From [Bacteroides] pectinophilus (GTDB lineage Bacteria; Bacillota; Clostridia; Lachnospirales; Lachnospiraceae): a stretch of DNA of 64,000 nucleotides. The stretch is taken from positions 635,001 to 699,000 of the forward strand of contig CP102260.1 of assembly GCA_025146925.1 (NCBI GenBank), given 5' to 3'. How positions within the stretch are numbered: the first letter of the stretch is position 1; every line of letters starts with the position of its first letter. The notes under the pieces were generated by a model. The model was given only the letters and a program-made list of their open reading frames with translations, ran no database searches and was not told the origin of the DNA. This document shows positions 41,930-49,750 of this stretch, in pieces. Position numbers and translations under genes: made by a program.

Positions 41930-42021
41930 TATCCTTACAAATCATTACTACATTATATGTAGATGTGATAATGTGAATTGAAATCAAAAATGTGAAATCA
42001 GTGAAATCAAAATGAAATCAG

Positions 42022-42076
42022 CAAAACGGGCATCTGGTACTGCATTTGACAGCAATGCGGCAGGGTGTCCGTTTTG
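42022..42076 (+). terminator. Probable terminator after oleate hydratase
   Basis: CAAAACGGGCATC (42022-42034) pairs along all 13 positions with GGTGTCCGTTTTG (42064-42076) if G-U pairs are allowed. The T-run is inside the stem; no T-tract follows, so termination is likely but not certain. Confidence 0.55.
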
Positions 42077-42101
42077 CGTGTGCGAAATATTATCCGCAAT
42101 G

Positions 42102-42130
42102 TTGCGCGGCAGGACAGTATGGTCTATAAT
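42102..42130 (+). promoter_or_regulatory. Promoter of the potassium channel gene
   Basis: TTGCGC (42102-42107) and TATAAT (42125-42130) are 17 nt apart, 34 nt before ATG 42165; this argues against the longer open frame that begins at 42012. Confidence 0.5.
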
Positions 42131-42164
42131 TTTTATGTTACACAAAGTATGGGGGAAGAACTGT

Positions 42165-43106
42165 ATGTCGGTTAAGAGAAAAATATTTAACATAATTCAG
42201 ATAGGGGACAAGAGCAATTATATAAGCAGATGCTTTGATATATTTATAACTATAACGATAATTTCCAATATAGTAGTAATGTTTTTACAGACATTTTCCG
42301 AACTTGCAGCCTGCATGGCGGTTTTCAAGGGGATAGAATATGTTACGACATTTGTATTCTGCATAGAATATGTCCTTAGAATCTGGACTGCGGATTACCT
42401 GTATCCTGACAAAAGTGAGTTTAGGTCACGTCTCAGTTTCCTGATATCATTTGACGGAATTGTTGACCTGCTTACAATAATCCCTGCATTTTTCTTATCG
42501 GGCTTTGTAATATTCCGAATGCTCAGGGTAGTAAGAATCTTCCATCTGTTCAGGCTTAATGCCAGATATGATTCATTCAATGTAATTACAGCCGTATTAT
42601 ATGAAAAACGTAATCAGATTATGTCGTCGGTATTTATAGTGCTGATTCTTATGCTCGCGAGCAGCCTGTGCATGTACAGTGTGGAGCATGATGCACAGCC
42701 TGACGTATTCCGTAATGCATTCAGCGGCATATGGTGGAGCATGTCAACGCTCCTTACTGTAGGCTACGGAGACATATATCCGATAACAACACTTGGAAGA
42801 ATAATGGCAATCTGCATTGCCTACCTTGGGGTTGGCGTGGTGGCTATCCCAACCGGTATCATAAGCGCCGGATTTGTAGAGCAGTACCAGCGTAAAAGTG
42901 ATATCTCCAATTACCGCGATGTTGACATTAAGGATATTGTCGAGATAATGATAGACAAACGCCTTGCGGGAAAGACACTTGCAGAGGTTGAATACGGCGA
43001 CAACTTCTCGGTATATCTTGTGCTGCGCGATAATCTGTCAATCCTGCCGCAGGATGACATGATATTGAAGGAGAAGGATATAGTTGTGGCAAGGTGCCGG
43101 AATTAG
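42165..43106 (+). CDS. Voltage-gated-type potassium channel
   Basis: The 313-residue protein has six membrane helices: a voltage-sensor-like S1-S4 set, with S4 reading FRMLRVVRIFHLFRL (regular arginines), and S5-S6 around a selectivity filter TVGYGD in WWSMSTLLTVGYGDIYPIT. A short cytoplasmic C-terminus (KTLAEVEYGDNFSVYLVLRDNLSILPQDDMILKEKDIVVARC) resembles a TrkA-C/RCK-C regulatory domain. It should be a tetrameric K+ channel in the cytoplasmic membrane. I chose ATG 42165 after GGGGGAAG because the promoter lies inside the longer frame. Confidence 0.9.
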   Translation: MSVKRKIFNIIQIGDKSNYISRCFDIFITITIISNIVVMFLQTFSELAACMAVFKGIEYVTTFVFCIEYVLRIWTADYLYPDKSEFRSRLSFLISFDGIVDLLTIIPAFFLSGFVIFRMLRVVRIFHLFRLNARYDSFNVITAVLYEKRNQIMSSVFIVLILMLASSLCMYSVEHDAQPDVFRNAFSGIWWSMSTLLTVGYGDIYPITTLGRIMAICIAYLGVGVVAIPTGIISAGFVEQYQRKSDISNYRDVDIKDIVEIMIDKRLAGKTLAEVEYGDNFSVYLVLRDNLSILPQDDMILKEKDIVVARCRN

Positions 43107-43421
43107 GGAAATGGGAAACTATGTTGATAATTATGTTGATTGTGGTATTGCTTTTTAACAAATGCTCTGCTACAATCAACTCAAAGCATATATTCTACAA
43201 TTCAACAACGTAAGTTGATCTAATTTCTAATCTTTATTCAATGAATTCTATGCTTTTATAACTCACTTAACATTTTTATAGCATAGTGCATTGGACGGAA
43301 GATTGGATTGGCGGTCTGTAGCTGCATGTTGGTATCTGTAGATTGTGCGTCATATTCTAAGATACGTTAAAGGTTCTGTATTTCTTTCCGCTCCGCATGC
43401 ACTGTGGGAACAGGAGGAAAC
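43107..43421. other. Intergenic region without recognised gene
   Basis: The stretch between the channel gene and the Rpn-type gene is A+T-rich. I see no reading frame with a ribosome site and no strong hairpin or consensus promoter; TTGGAC at 43292-43297 could be a weak -35. Confidence 0.3.
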
Positions 43422-44318
43422 ATGAAACCTTTGGAACAGATGAACATTGTGGATGACTTTCTGGCAGGCAGCCTTATAGGTCATAAGGAGTATGGCGAAG
43501 CGGCATCACGCTACATCCTGAGCTGCATACTGAACCGTAAGATTGGGAAGCTTAACGTAGTAACGCAGAAGTTTCTTATTGGTGACAACCCTGAGAGGCA
43601 TGGTATCAGGATGGATGTCTACCTTGATGAGGAAGAAGGCGAGATATTCGATGTTGAACCGGACAAGAATAATAATGCAAAAGACATTGCATCACTTCCC
43701 AAAAGGGCGCGGTTCTACCATGACAAGATTGACACAGCCAATCTCAGATCGGGCAGTAACTACGATGACCTTCGCGATGTGATTGTCATATTCATCATGC
43801 CGTATGACCCGTTTGGGCTGGACAGGATGGTGTACACAGTTAAAAAGTGCTGTGTAGAAGTGCCTGATATGCCGTATGATGACGGTGACAGGACGATATT
43901 CCTGTATACAGGCGGGACAGAAGGACATCCGACAGAACAACTGCGTCAGCTATTACACTATATGGAGAACTCCGTTGAGGAGAACGCCTGCACAAAAGAA
44001 CTGCAGGAGCTTCATAAGATGGTGGTGGCTGTCAAGCAGGATGGAGAGGTAGGTATTGCATATATGAAGAGTTTTGAGATTGAGGAGAAGATTCGCAGAG
44101 AGGGCGAAGAACGCGGCAGGGAAGAAGGAATACAGGAAGGAATACAAAAAGGAATACGAGAAGGAATGCATGGAATGATTAGAACATGCCGAAGATTCAA
44201 GCAGACTGACGCCCAGATTGTACAGCTCCTTCAGGAGGAGCTTAACCTTACAAGAGAACAGGCTGAGGATGCCTTGGCAAAGTACACTCCGGCTTCAGAT
44301 GAAAAAGTAACACAGTGA
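43422..44318 (+). CDS. Rpn-family PD-(D/E)XK nuclease/transposase-like protein
   Basis: The 298-residue protein belongs to the Rpn (recombination-promoting nuclease, YhgA-like/PD-(D/E)XK transposase) group. It has NIVDDFLAGSLIGHKEYGEAASRYIL at the start, the nuclease core RHGIRMDVYLDEEEGEIFDVEPDKNNN and LPKRARFYHDKID, where D-ExK is replaced by an E-D-x-E-x-DK-like arrangement, and PYDPFGLDRMVYTV. Near the C-terminus a glycine/glutamate repeat (GRx EEGIQEGIQKGIREG) is encoded by a near-perfect 12-bp unit at about 44116-44166, a feature of the family. ATG 43422 follows GGAGGAAAC. No terminal inverted repeats are seen, so mobility is doubtful. Confidence 0.85.
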   Translation: MKPLEQMNIVDDFLAGSLIGHKEYGEAASRYILSCILNRKIGKLNVVTQKFLIGDNPERHGIRMDVYLDEEEGEIFDVEPDKNNNAKDIASLPKRARFYHDKIDTANLRSGSNYDDLRDVIVIFIMPYDPFGLDRMVYTVKKCCVEVPDMPYDDGDRTIFLYTGGTEGHPTEQLRQLLHYMENSVEENACTKELQELHKMVVAVKQDGEVGIAYMKSFEIEEKIRREGEERGREEGIQEGIQKGIREGMHGMIRTCRRFKQTDAQIVQLLQEELNLTREQAEDALAKYTPASDEKVTQ

Positions 44319-44360
44319 TGAAATAAAACGCCGACAATAGCATAACAGAATAACAAGAAT

Positions 44361-44415
44361 CCCAATAATCCGGCACAGCCATATGGCATTGATGCCCGGA
44401 TTATTGGGGTTTTTA
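44361..44415. terminator. Bidirectional terminator between rpn-like and lipoprotein genes
   Basis: CCCAATAATCCGG (44361-44373) pairs with CCGGATTATTGGG (44396-44408), followed by TTTTT; inner CATATG in the loop. Confidence 0.85.
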
Positions 44416-44459
44416 TTAATTATATATAATTATAATTAATTGCCGGCAATTTAAACTCA

Positions 44460-45152
44460 TTAAGGATTACATTTTTTGCAGGCAGAATAGCCTCTGGAGA
44501 TAAGCGTATCTCTGTCACCGTCGAATTCCACATAGTTGGATGCCTTGATCTGCTTGGCACTTGCACATCCGGCGTAGTGGAACTTCTTAGTGCTCTTGTT
44601 TAACACATAGTGACCGGATTGGCTGATTGAATCATTGGCAGGCTCTTCATTTACCTGAGCTTCCCCGGCATCTTCAACAACTGAATTGTCGTCTGAACTG
44701 CCTGCATCAGCAGCATCTTCAGCAGCATCTTCTGTTGTATCGGCGGTTTCGGTAACAGCGTCTGTTACATTGGCAGAAACTTCGACTTTGCCATCAGTTA
44801 TCAATTCATCCACAGCTTCGGCCGCAGTCTCAGTTGCCGTTTCAGTTACAGCCTGGGGTGCAGCTTCAACAGCTTTTGTGGCTGCTGAAGTACTTTCGGC
44901 ATAAGACTTAGTCGTAGCCTGAGCAGCAACAGAAGCATTTTTTGCTGCAGTTGAGGCTTGTGTTGAAGGAACGCTTACAACAACGGCTTTGGTCTCTGTG
45001 ACTGCAGCAGGAAGATTTGCGACAGATTGTACAGATGGTGCGGAAGATGCAATTTCTGGCGAAGAAGTTGGCGTGCCGCATGCGGCGTTCATAACCATAC
45101 TCATAACAATAGCAGTCATACAAATGGTATTTCTTATAAAATTCTTTTGCAT
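44460..45152 (-). CDS. Ala/Thr-rich lipoprotein with small C-terminal Cys domain
   Basis: The 230-residue protein has a lipoprotein signal ending NAAC (residues 21-24), a long low-complexity Ala/Thr/Ser/Glu region (about 28-175), and a compact C-terminal domain HYVLNKSTKKFHYAGCASAKQIKASNYVEFDGDRDTLISRGYSACKKCNP. That last domain, with its H-C-CKKC pattern, recurs at the ends of clostridial nucleases and surface proteins and may bind zinc or DNA. No catalytic domain is present here. ATG 45152 follows GAGGAG. Function unknown; position suggests a surface protein with a wall-spanning spacer. Confidence 0.65.
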   Translation of the reverse strand: MQKNFIRNTICMTAIVMSMVMNAACGTPTSSPEIASSAPSVQSVANLPAAVTETKAVVVSVPSTQASTAAKNASVAAQATTKSYAESTSAATKAVEAAPQAVTETATETAAEAVDELITDGKVEVSANVTDAVTETADTTEDAAEDAADAGSSDDNSVVEDAGEAQVNEEPANDSISQSGHYVLNKSTKKFHYAGCASAKQIKASNYVEFDGDRDTLISRGYSACKKCNP

Positions 45153-45250
45153 ATAGCACACTCCTCATATAATATTTTAATATATTATAATAATATATCA
45201 TTTCATATGAACAAGCAACTATTAATTATTAGATGTTTTTATTCAAACCT

Positions 45251-45724
45251 TTAAACAAGAGCGGATATTCCTGTAACATTATATAAAAAGAACACACCGA
45301 GATAAGAAAGAATTATATAGGCAATTGCCTCACTGATATTCGGTGTTTTACTTTTGGCTGTAGCCCGTGCGTGCCGCTGAGAGGCAGATTCCACTTTAGA
45401 ATTCTTATTATGCGCAAATATGCTGTAAATCCCATGTATAATCATGTCAACCAACTTGAACAGGAAAAATCCGATAACCGCGCCGAGTGTATTCATCAGA
45501 AGGTCATCAATATCGGATACGCGCCAATTGAAAAGCTGCATAATCTCAATCGCGAGGGAAGAGAGCATGCCGATAAGCAGAACCTGATTAAATCTAAAAA
45601 TAAAGTGTTCATAAATTTTCTCCCTGATAAAATAAGGAGACTGCCAAAGCTGCATCCGAAGATGGCTGAGCCTTAACAATCTCCTCAATTGGAAAATCAG
45701 TAAATGCAAATCTGAACCATGCAA
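45251..45724 (-). pseudogene. VanZ-like fragment
   Basis: The frame's second half is VanZ-like: LIGMLSSLAIEIMQLFNWRVSDIDDLLMNTLGAVIGFFLFKL, then one more helix at the C-terminus. The conserved N-terminal helices of VanZ (with the NIxxFxPxG motif) are missing and replaced by unrelated sequence (SHLRMQLWQSPYFIREKIYEHF). No good start codon exists: the frame begins with TTG next to a short direct repeat CAGATTTGCAT and is open back into the upstream permease gene. I read it as a decayed or recombined copy; a short functional product cannot be excluded. Confidence 0.5.
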
Positions 45725-45735
45725 ATCTGCATCGC

Positions 45736-47943
45736 CTATCTCACATCTGTTTTTGTAAATGTACTGAACAGATTAACTAGCTCATCATCTGCCTGATAGA
45801 AGCGGCAGCCGGATTCGGTTGTACGCTTGGCATTATTGTCAGTCAGTGATGAATTGTAGGTTACACACAGTACAGGCCTGTTCAGGTCAATAGTGGATGG
45901 CGCACTGTCGAGTCTGTCCGCAATCTTATTAAGAATTTCGGCACCATTTTCAGTATAGTCAGCATAAGAATCATTTGAACCATCTAAGTTATTGTAGAAG
46001 CTGCGTGTAGCTGAACCATCGTACAGGTTACCGTCATACAGAAGTGTGAATGACAAAGTACAGTTCCTTACGGCATAACCATCGGGAAGCTGTGCATCAA
46101 GCAGCTTATTTACAGCATTGGAAGCATCTGAAGCTGCATTAATACGCTCAACAAGCAACTTGAGTGCTCTTGGTGTATCAGCAGATATGCCGGCATAAAA
46201 ATTAAGTGTTGAACTCTTATAATTGACTTCCACATAGAATCTTCCAATGCAGCCACCTGAAGAATAGCGTGATGTGTGGCTGATAGCAGCAGGAAGATCC
46301 AGTGAACGGAAATCTTCACAAAGAGCCTCATACAGGTCACGTTTGTCATTGTCAGATATCTTCCATGAAGAGTGGCCCGTCATATACAACTCACATGAAG
46401 CAAGAGAGTTATATTCAGGCAGATTCTTATATATGGAAGTATAATCATCAGACTTATTCAGTGTATTGATAAATGTCTGGTACTCATTTAACGGTACATA
46501 CACCTTACGTCTGAGTGTTCCGATACCTTTGCCGAATTCCACACTCAGCCGTGTAGAATAGGCACTGACAGAGTCAGCACCATCAGTTGTTTTTATATCA
46601 TTTATATTCTGCTCAAGATAGCTGACAAGCTTACTGATTATCTCCTGGTTATATATTTTGGTGGCTGCTGCTTTCTGGGTAAAATAATAATCATGTCCTA
46701 CATCACTTCTTGTGAGAGAAGAGTAATCGTCTGTATTGATGATTACGTATTTCACGCGGTCGGCTGAAGGCACATTGTGAATCTCATAAAAATATCCGGC
46801 AGCGATTATAATGACAAACAGTACATTAAATGCTGCAAGTGTCCACAGGCTTTTGAAGGATTTCATTACATTGGCAATCTTTCTGGTTGAGATGAGCTCA
46901 TAAAGAAAATATGCTATTACTGCAATAAAATAGAAAAGCACAATGTAAAACAGGTTCATGGCATTGGTTCCGCCAAACATCTCATGCCTGCGGAGGATAA
47001 GCTGGCATACCGCTGCAATTGGCAGAAGACATATGCACATCGGAGGTATAAGCCTGTATATATTCTGAAGGTGTCTGTTGGAAGCCGGCATGGTTGCTGT
47101 CTCGGATTTCCTTATTTTAAATGCATACATTCCAATGACAAAATATACTATGGCAAGCACCAGCGTATAGAGTGACGGAACAAGATGTGTCATTGGATAT
47201 AACGCATCTCCGCCTATAAACAGGCTGATTACATTGCCGACGACAATGTTAATGTTATAGTCAAGTATTCCGCCAAGGCTTAACGGCAGAACCTGGACAA
47301 GAGAAGACATCATAACCGTGAAGAATGTTATAAGTCCTCTTGGAAATATAAGAAGCATAACTGAAACTGCTATATTTGAAAAATAAGTTCCTGTAATGCT
47401 CATGGCAAGGAAGCCTGCGGCGAGCATACATACAGAGCCTGCCAGTGTCGCAAGAGTTGTTGTAAGCACACTGTACATGTTGATTGCCACATATGGCGTG
47501 AACAGCGTAAGAATGCAGCAGAGTGCAGTACTTACAAGCACGATTATACACAGCCATGCAACAATCGCAGCCAGAAATGATACAGCGATGCATTCCCTTT
47601 TTACAGGAATACTGTGATAAAAGTCACTTGAGTTGCGTCTGTTCATGAATCCAAACAGATAAAGAACCATAACAGGCGCAAGAATATATATTGCTGCAAG
47701 CAGTATCGGGTGAAGTTCAAGCAGTGTGCACACCTCAGGCATATTAAGTGCGGTCTGGGCTGCGCTGCCTGATATCGTAATCTGGCCTGCCGTATATGAT
47801 GCAATCCATTCGGCATTGCTCATATTATTGCCGATTACAACAAATACTGTTTCAAGGCAGAAGATTATGAGGCCCATGATTCCTATTGTGCGAAGCTGGC
47901 GCATTCCGTCTGAAAATAATTTCTTATTAAATATATTTTTCAT
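45736..47943 (-). CDS. ABC-2-type exporter permease with large external domain
   Basis: The 735-residue protein has about six helices in its first 330 residues (MRRNSSDFYHSIPVKRECIAVSF between the early ones), a pair around 345-410, and a large soluble C-terminal part (about 430-735) that should lie outside the membrane. The motif DFYHSIPVKR is seen in the permeases of GntR-controlled ABC loci related to ytr and bcr-type systems. With the ATPase and GntR genes just upstream it forms one operon. GGAGG lies 6 nt before ATG 47943. Export of a peptide antibiotic or lipid is a guess from similar loci. Confidence 0.8.
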   Translation of the reverse strand: MKNIFNKKLFSDGMRQLRTIGIMGLIIFCLETVFVVIGNNMSNAEWIASYTAGQITISGSAAQTALNMPEVCTLLELHPILLAAIYILAPVMVLYLFGFMNRRNSSDFYHSIPVKRECIAVSFLAAIVAWLCIIVLVSTALCCILTLFTPYVAINMYSVLTTTLATLAGSVCMLAAGFLAMSITGTYFSNIAVSVMLLIFPRGLITFFTVMMSSLVQVLPLSLGGILDYNINIVVGNVISLFIGGDALYPMTHLVPSLYTLVLAIVYFVIGMYAFKIRKSETATMPASNRHLQNIYRLIPPMCICLLPIAAVCQLILRRHEMFGGTNAMNLFYIVLFYFIAVIAYFLYELISTRKIANVMKSFKSLWTLAAFNVLFVIIIAAGYFYEIHNVPSADRVKYVIINTDDYSSLTRSDVGHDYYFTQKAAATKIYNQEIISKLVSYLEQNINDIKTTDGADSVSAYSTRLSVEFGKGIGTLRRKVYVPLNEYQTFINTLNKSDDYTSIYKNLPEYNSLASCELYMTGHSSWKISDNDKRDLYEALCEDFRSLDLPAAISHTSRYSSGGCIGRFYVEVNYKSSTLNFYAGISADTPRALKLLVERINAASDASNAVNKLLDAQLPDGYAVRNCTLSFTLLYDGNLYDGSATRSFYNNLDGSNDSYADYTENGAEILNKIADRLDSAPSTIDLNRPVLCVTYNSSLTDNNAKRTTESGCRFYQADDELVNLFSTFTKTDVR

Positions 47944-47959
47944 GATTATCCTCCAATCC

Positions 47960-48877
47960 TCAATTATTGACCAGCACATCATCAAAACTGTATCCGAGTG
48001 CTTCCATCTCATAGGTAAATACTTCTTCAAGCGTAAGCGGAAGAATGTCAAGTATCACAGGATGCTTTGCCTGAATCTTCGCGGTAACGTCTGCTTTGTC
48101 GCCGCGTACGATAATATTGGCAACACTTCCATGCTTGGTGTAATGAAGTATATCAAGATCTGAGAATGTATCCCTGCCGTAAGTCCCTGCAAATTCCCCG
48201 GTGAATGCCACCTGAACCTTGAAAAGGGATGTCTTTAAGTTGCTTATGTCACTTTCCAGCACAAGACCTCCCTTGTGAAGCAGGGCAAGCTGGTCACACG
48301 TATCTTCAAGCTCACGAAGAGAGTGTGAGGTAAGAATTGCGGTTGCCTTGCGGTCAACAACATCCTGACATACGATATTTTTAACAAGATTACGCATTAC
48401 CGGGTCGAGTCCGTCAAATGTCTCATCAAGGAAGAGATATCTCGGACGGCATGACAGCGCGAGAATAGTCGCTGCCTGCCTCTTCATTCCTTTTGAAAAT
48501 GTGTTCAGGCTGCGGCTGCCGGAAAGCTTGAATATCTCCTTGAGATGTTCATAGCGTTCACCACTGAAATCAGGATAAGCAGCGGAGTAGAGCTTCGCCA
48601 TCCTGTCCATTGAAGCGCCGCCGAGAAAATACAGTTCATCAGGCACAAATGCCATATGTGATTTCAATTCAGTGTTCTCGTATACATCGTTCCCGTCGAT
48701 AGTGATAGTCCCCATGTCTGCACGGTATATACCCGTCAGCAGACGTAAAAATGTTGATTTGCCGGCACCGTTGGATCCGACCATGCCGTAGATACAGCCT
48801 TCCTCAATTGTACATGAGATGCCGTTCAAAGCTTTGTAATCATCAAATGTTTTTGTCAGATTGTCAGCTTTAATCAT
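47960..48877 (-). CDS. ABC exporter ATPase
   Basis: The 305-residue ATPase has Walker A GSNGAGKST, LTGIYRADMGTITIDGNDVYEN, a Q-loop MAFVPDELYFLGGASMDRMAKLYSAAYP, a signature variant FSKGMKRQAATILALSCRP (FSKGM instead of LSGGQ), Walker B YLFLDETFDGLDPVMR and SHSLRELEDTCD. This variant is common in GntR-linked YtrB/BcrA-like exporters. The C-terminal 80 residues form an accessory domain. It overlaps the GntR gene by 8 nt and lies 16 nt before the permease. Confidence 0.85.
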   Translation of the reverse strand: MIKADNLTKTFDDYKALNGISCTIEEGCIYGMVGSNGAGKSTFLRLLTGIYRADMGTITIDGNDVYENTELKSHMAFVPDELYFLGGASMDRMAKLYSAAYPDFSGERYEHLKEIFKLSGSRSLNTFSKGMKRQAATILALSCRPRYLFLDETFDGLDPVMRNLVKNIVCQDVVDRKATAILTSHSLRELEDTCDQLALLHKGGLVLESDISNLKTSLFKVQVAFTGEFAGTYGRDTFSDLDILHYTKHGSVANIIVRGDKADVTAKIQAKHPVILDILPLTLEEVFTYEMEALGYSFDDVLVNN

Positions 48878-49274
48878 TGCTTTGCCCTCCCGTCATATTA
48901 TTGGATGAGCTGTCCCCAAACACCTCATCAACACAGCTTATTACATCTTCTTTTGTGATGCCTGCCATCTTAAGGCTTATAAGCTGCGTTTTGATATCCT
49001 GTAATTCGTCCTCTTTTGCAATGTGCATAAGCTCAAGTGCATTATCTGATATAAAGCTTCCCTTGCCGGGAACTGATTTGATAAGCGTCCTTCTGTCAAG
49101 CTCGGCAATTGCCTTCTGAATCGTGTTGGGATTAACAGAAAGCTCAACAGACAAAGTCCTTACCGAAGGCATCCTGTCACCGGGCTTAAGTACACCCTTA
49201 AGGATGAATTCCTCCGTCTGCCGTATTATCTGCTCATACACAGGCGTTCTGGATATTACATCAATCTGATACAT
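48870..49274 (-). CDS. GntR-family (YtrA subfamily) repressor
   Basis: The 134-residue protein has a winged-helix GntR domain (TPVYEQIIRQTEEFILKGVLKPGDRMPSVRTLSVELSVNPNTIQKAIAELDRRTLIKSVPGKGSFIS) and the short C-terminal helical tail of the YtrA type. Such repressors autoregulate ABC exporter operons and are released by cell-envelope antibiotics. AAGGAGG lies 6-7 nt before ATG 49274. A matching palindromic operator covers the predicted transcription start. Its end overlaps the ATPase start by 8 nt. Confidence 0.9.
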   Translation of the reverse strand: MYQIDVISRTPVYEQIIRQTEEFILKGVLKPGDRMPSVRTLSVELSVNPNTIQKAIAELDRRTLIKSVPGKGSFISDNALELMHIAKEDELQDIKTQLISLKMAGITKEDVISCVDEVFGDSSSNNMTGGQSND

Positions 49275-49299
49275 CGTCCGCCTCCTTTAGCAATATTAA

Positions 49300-49355
49300 C
49301 TGTATTAGTACGATTAATACAGTTGTATAATAACATGCATTCCGCAGCCTGTCAA
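49300..49355 (-). promoter_or_regulatory. Promoter and YtrA-type operator of the ABC operon
   Basis: Minus-strand TTGACA (49355-49350) and TATTAT (49332-49327) are 17 nt apart. The palindrome CTGTATTA-N7-TAATACAG at 49300-49322 begins 5 nt after the -10 and covers the transcription start, the expected place for GntR/YtrA repression. Confidence 0.8.
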
Positions 49356-49487
49356 GAGGGGGAAGTGTATTGCATCAACAGACACGCTCCCACTTGGACG
49401 GCAGCGCAGCGGACGCATAACCGGCTGTAAGTAATAAAGTGTTTATAAACCAAGAGCAGTAGTGTTCCGGGTTGGCTCCCAAACAAA

Positions 49488-49646
49488 GCAGAATAGGTGT
49501 GTAAAAGACACGGCTATGCACCCGCCGGTACTTAGCGAACGCAAAGCGTGAGCTTAGTATCCGCTGCGAGGTGCATGCAGCGGGAGCGAGTGCCTTTTAC
49601 ACATCTATTCTGCCCTTATTCTGCCCTTATTCTGCCCTTATTCTGC
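49488..49646 (+). repeat. Long imperfect palindrome followed by 11-bp tandem repeats
   Basis: GCAGAATAGGTGTGTAAAAG (49488-49507) pairs with CTTTTACACATCTATTCTGC (49594-49613), one G-U. Inside, ATGCACC/GGTGCAT (49516-49522 with 49570-49576) and shorter steps continue the helix, so the 126-nt stretch can fold into one long hairpin. It is followed by three exact copies of CCTTATTCTGC (49614-49646). There is no reading frame, and no T-tract for termination. Confidence 0.7.
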
Positions 49647-49750
49647 ATTTCCCCTTGTAATATTTCCACAATAAGGTAAAATGTTATGTATGCGGCTTTG
49701 AAGCCGTACGATATGAAAAATGATAGAATATTCAGGGAGAGTACATTACA

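Noticed and set aside
43422-44318. Complete transposon around the Rpn-type gene
   Set aside because: No terminal inverted repeats or target duplication could be found on either side; the flanks hold an ordinary terminator and an A+T-rich gap.
49614-49646. CRISPR-like direct repeats
   Set aside because: The 11-bp units are directly tandem without spacers and too short; no cas genes are present.
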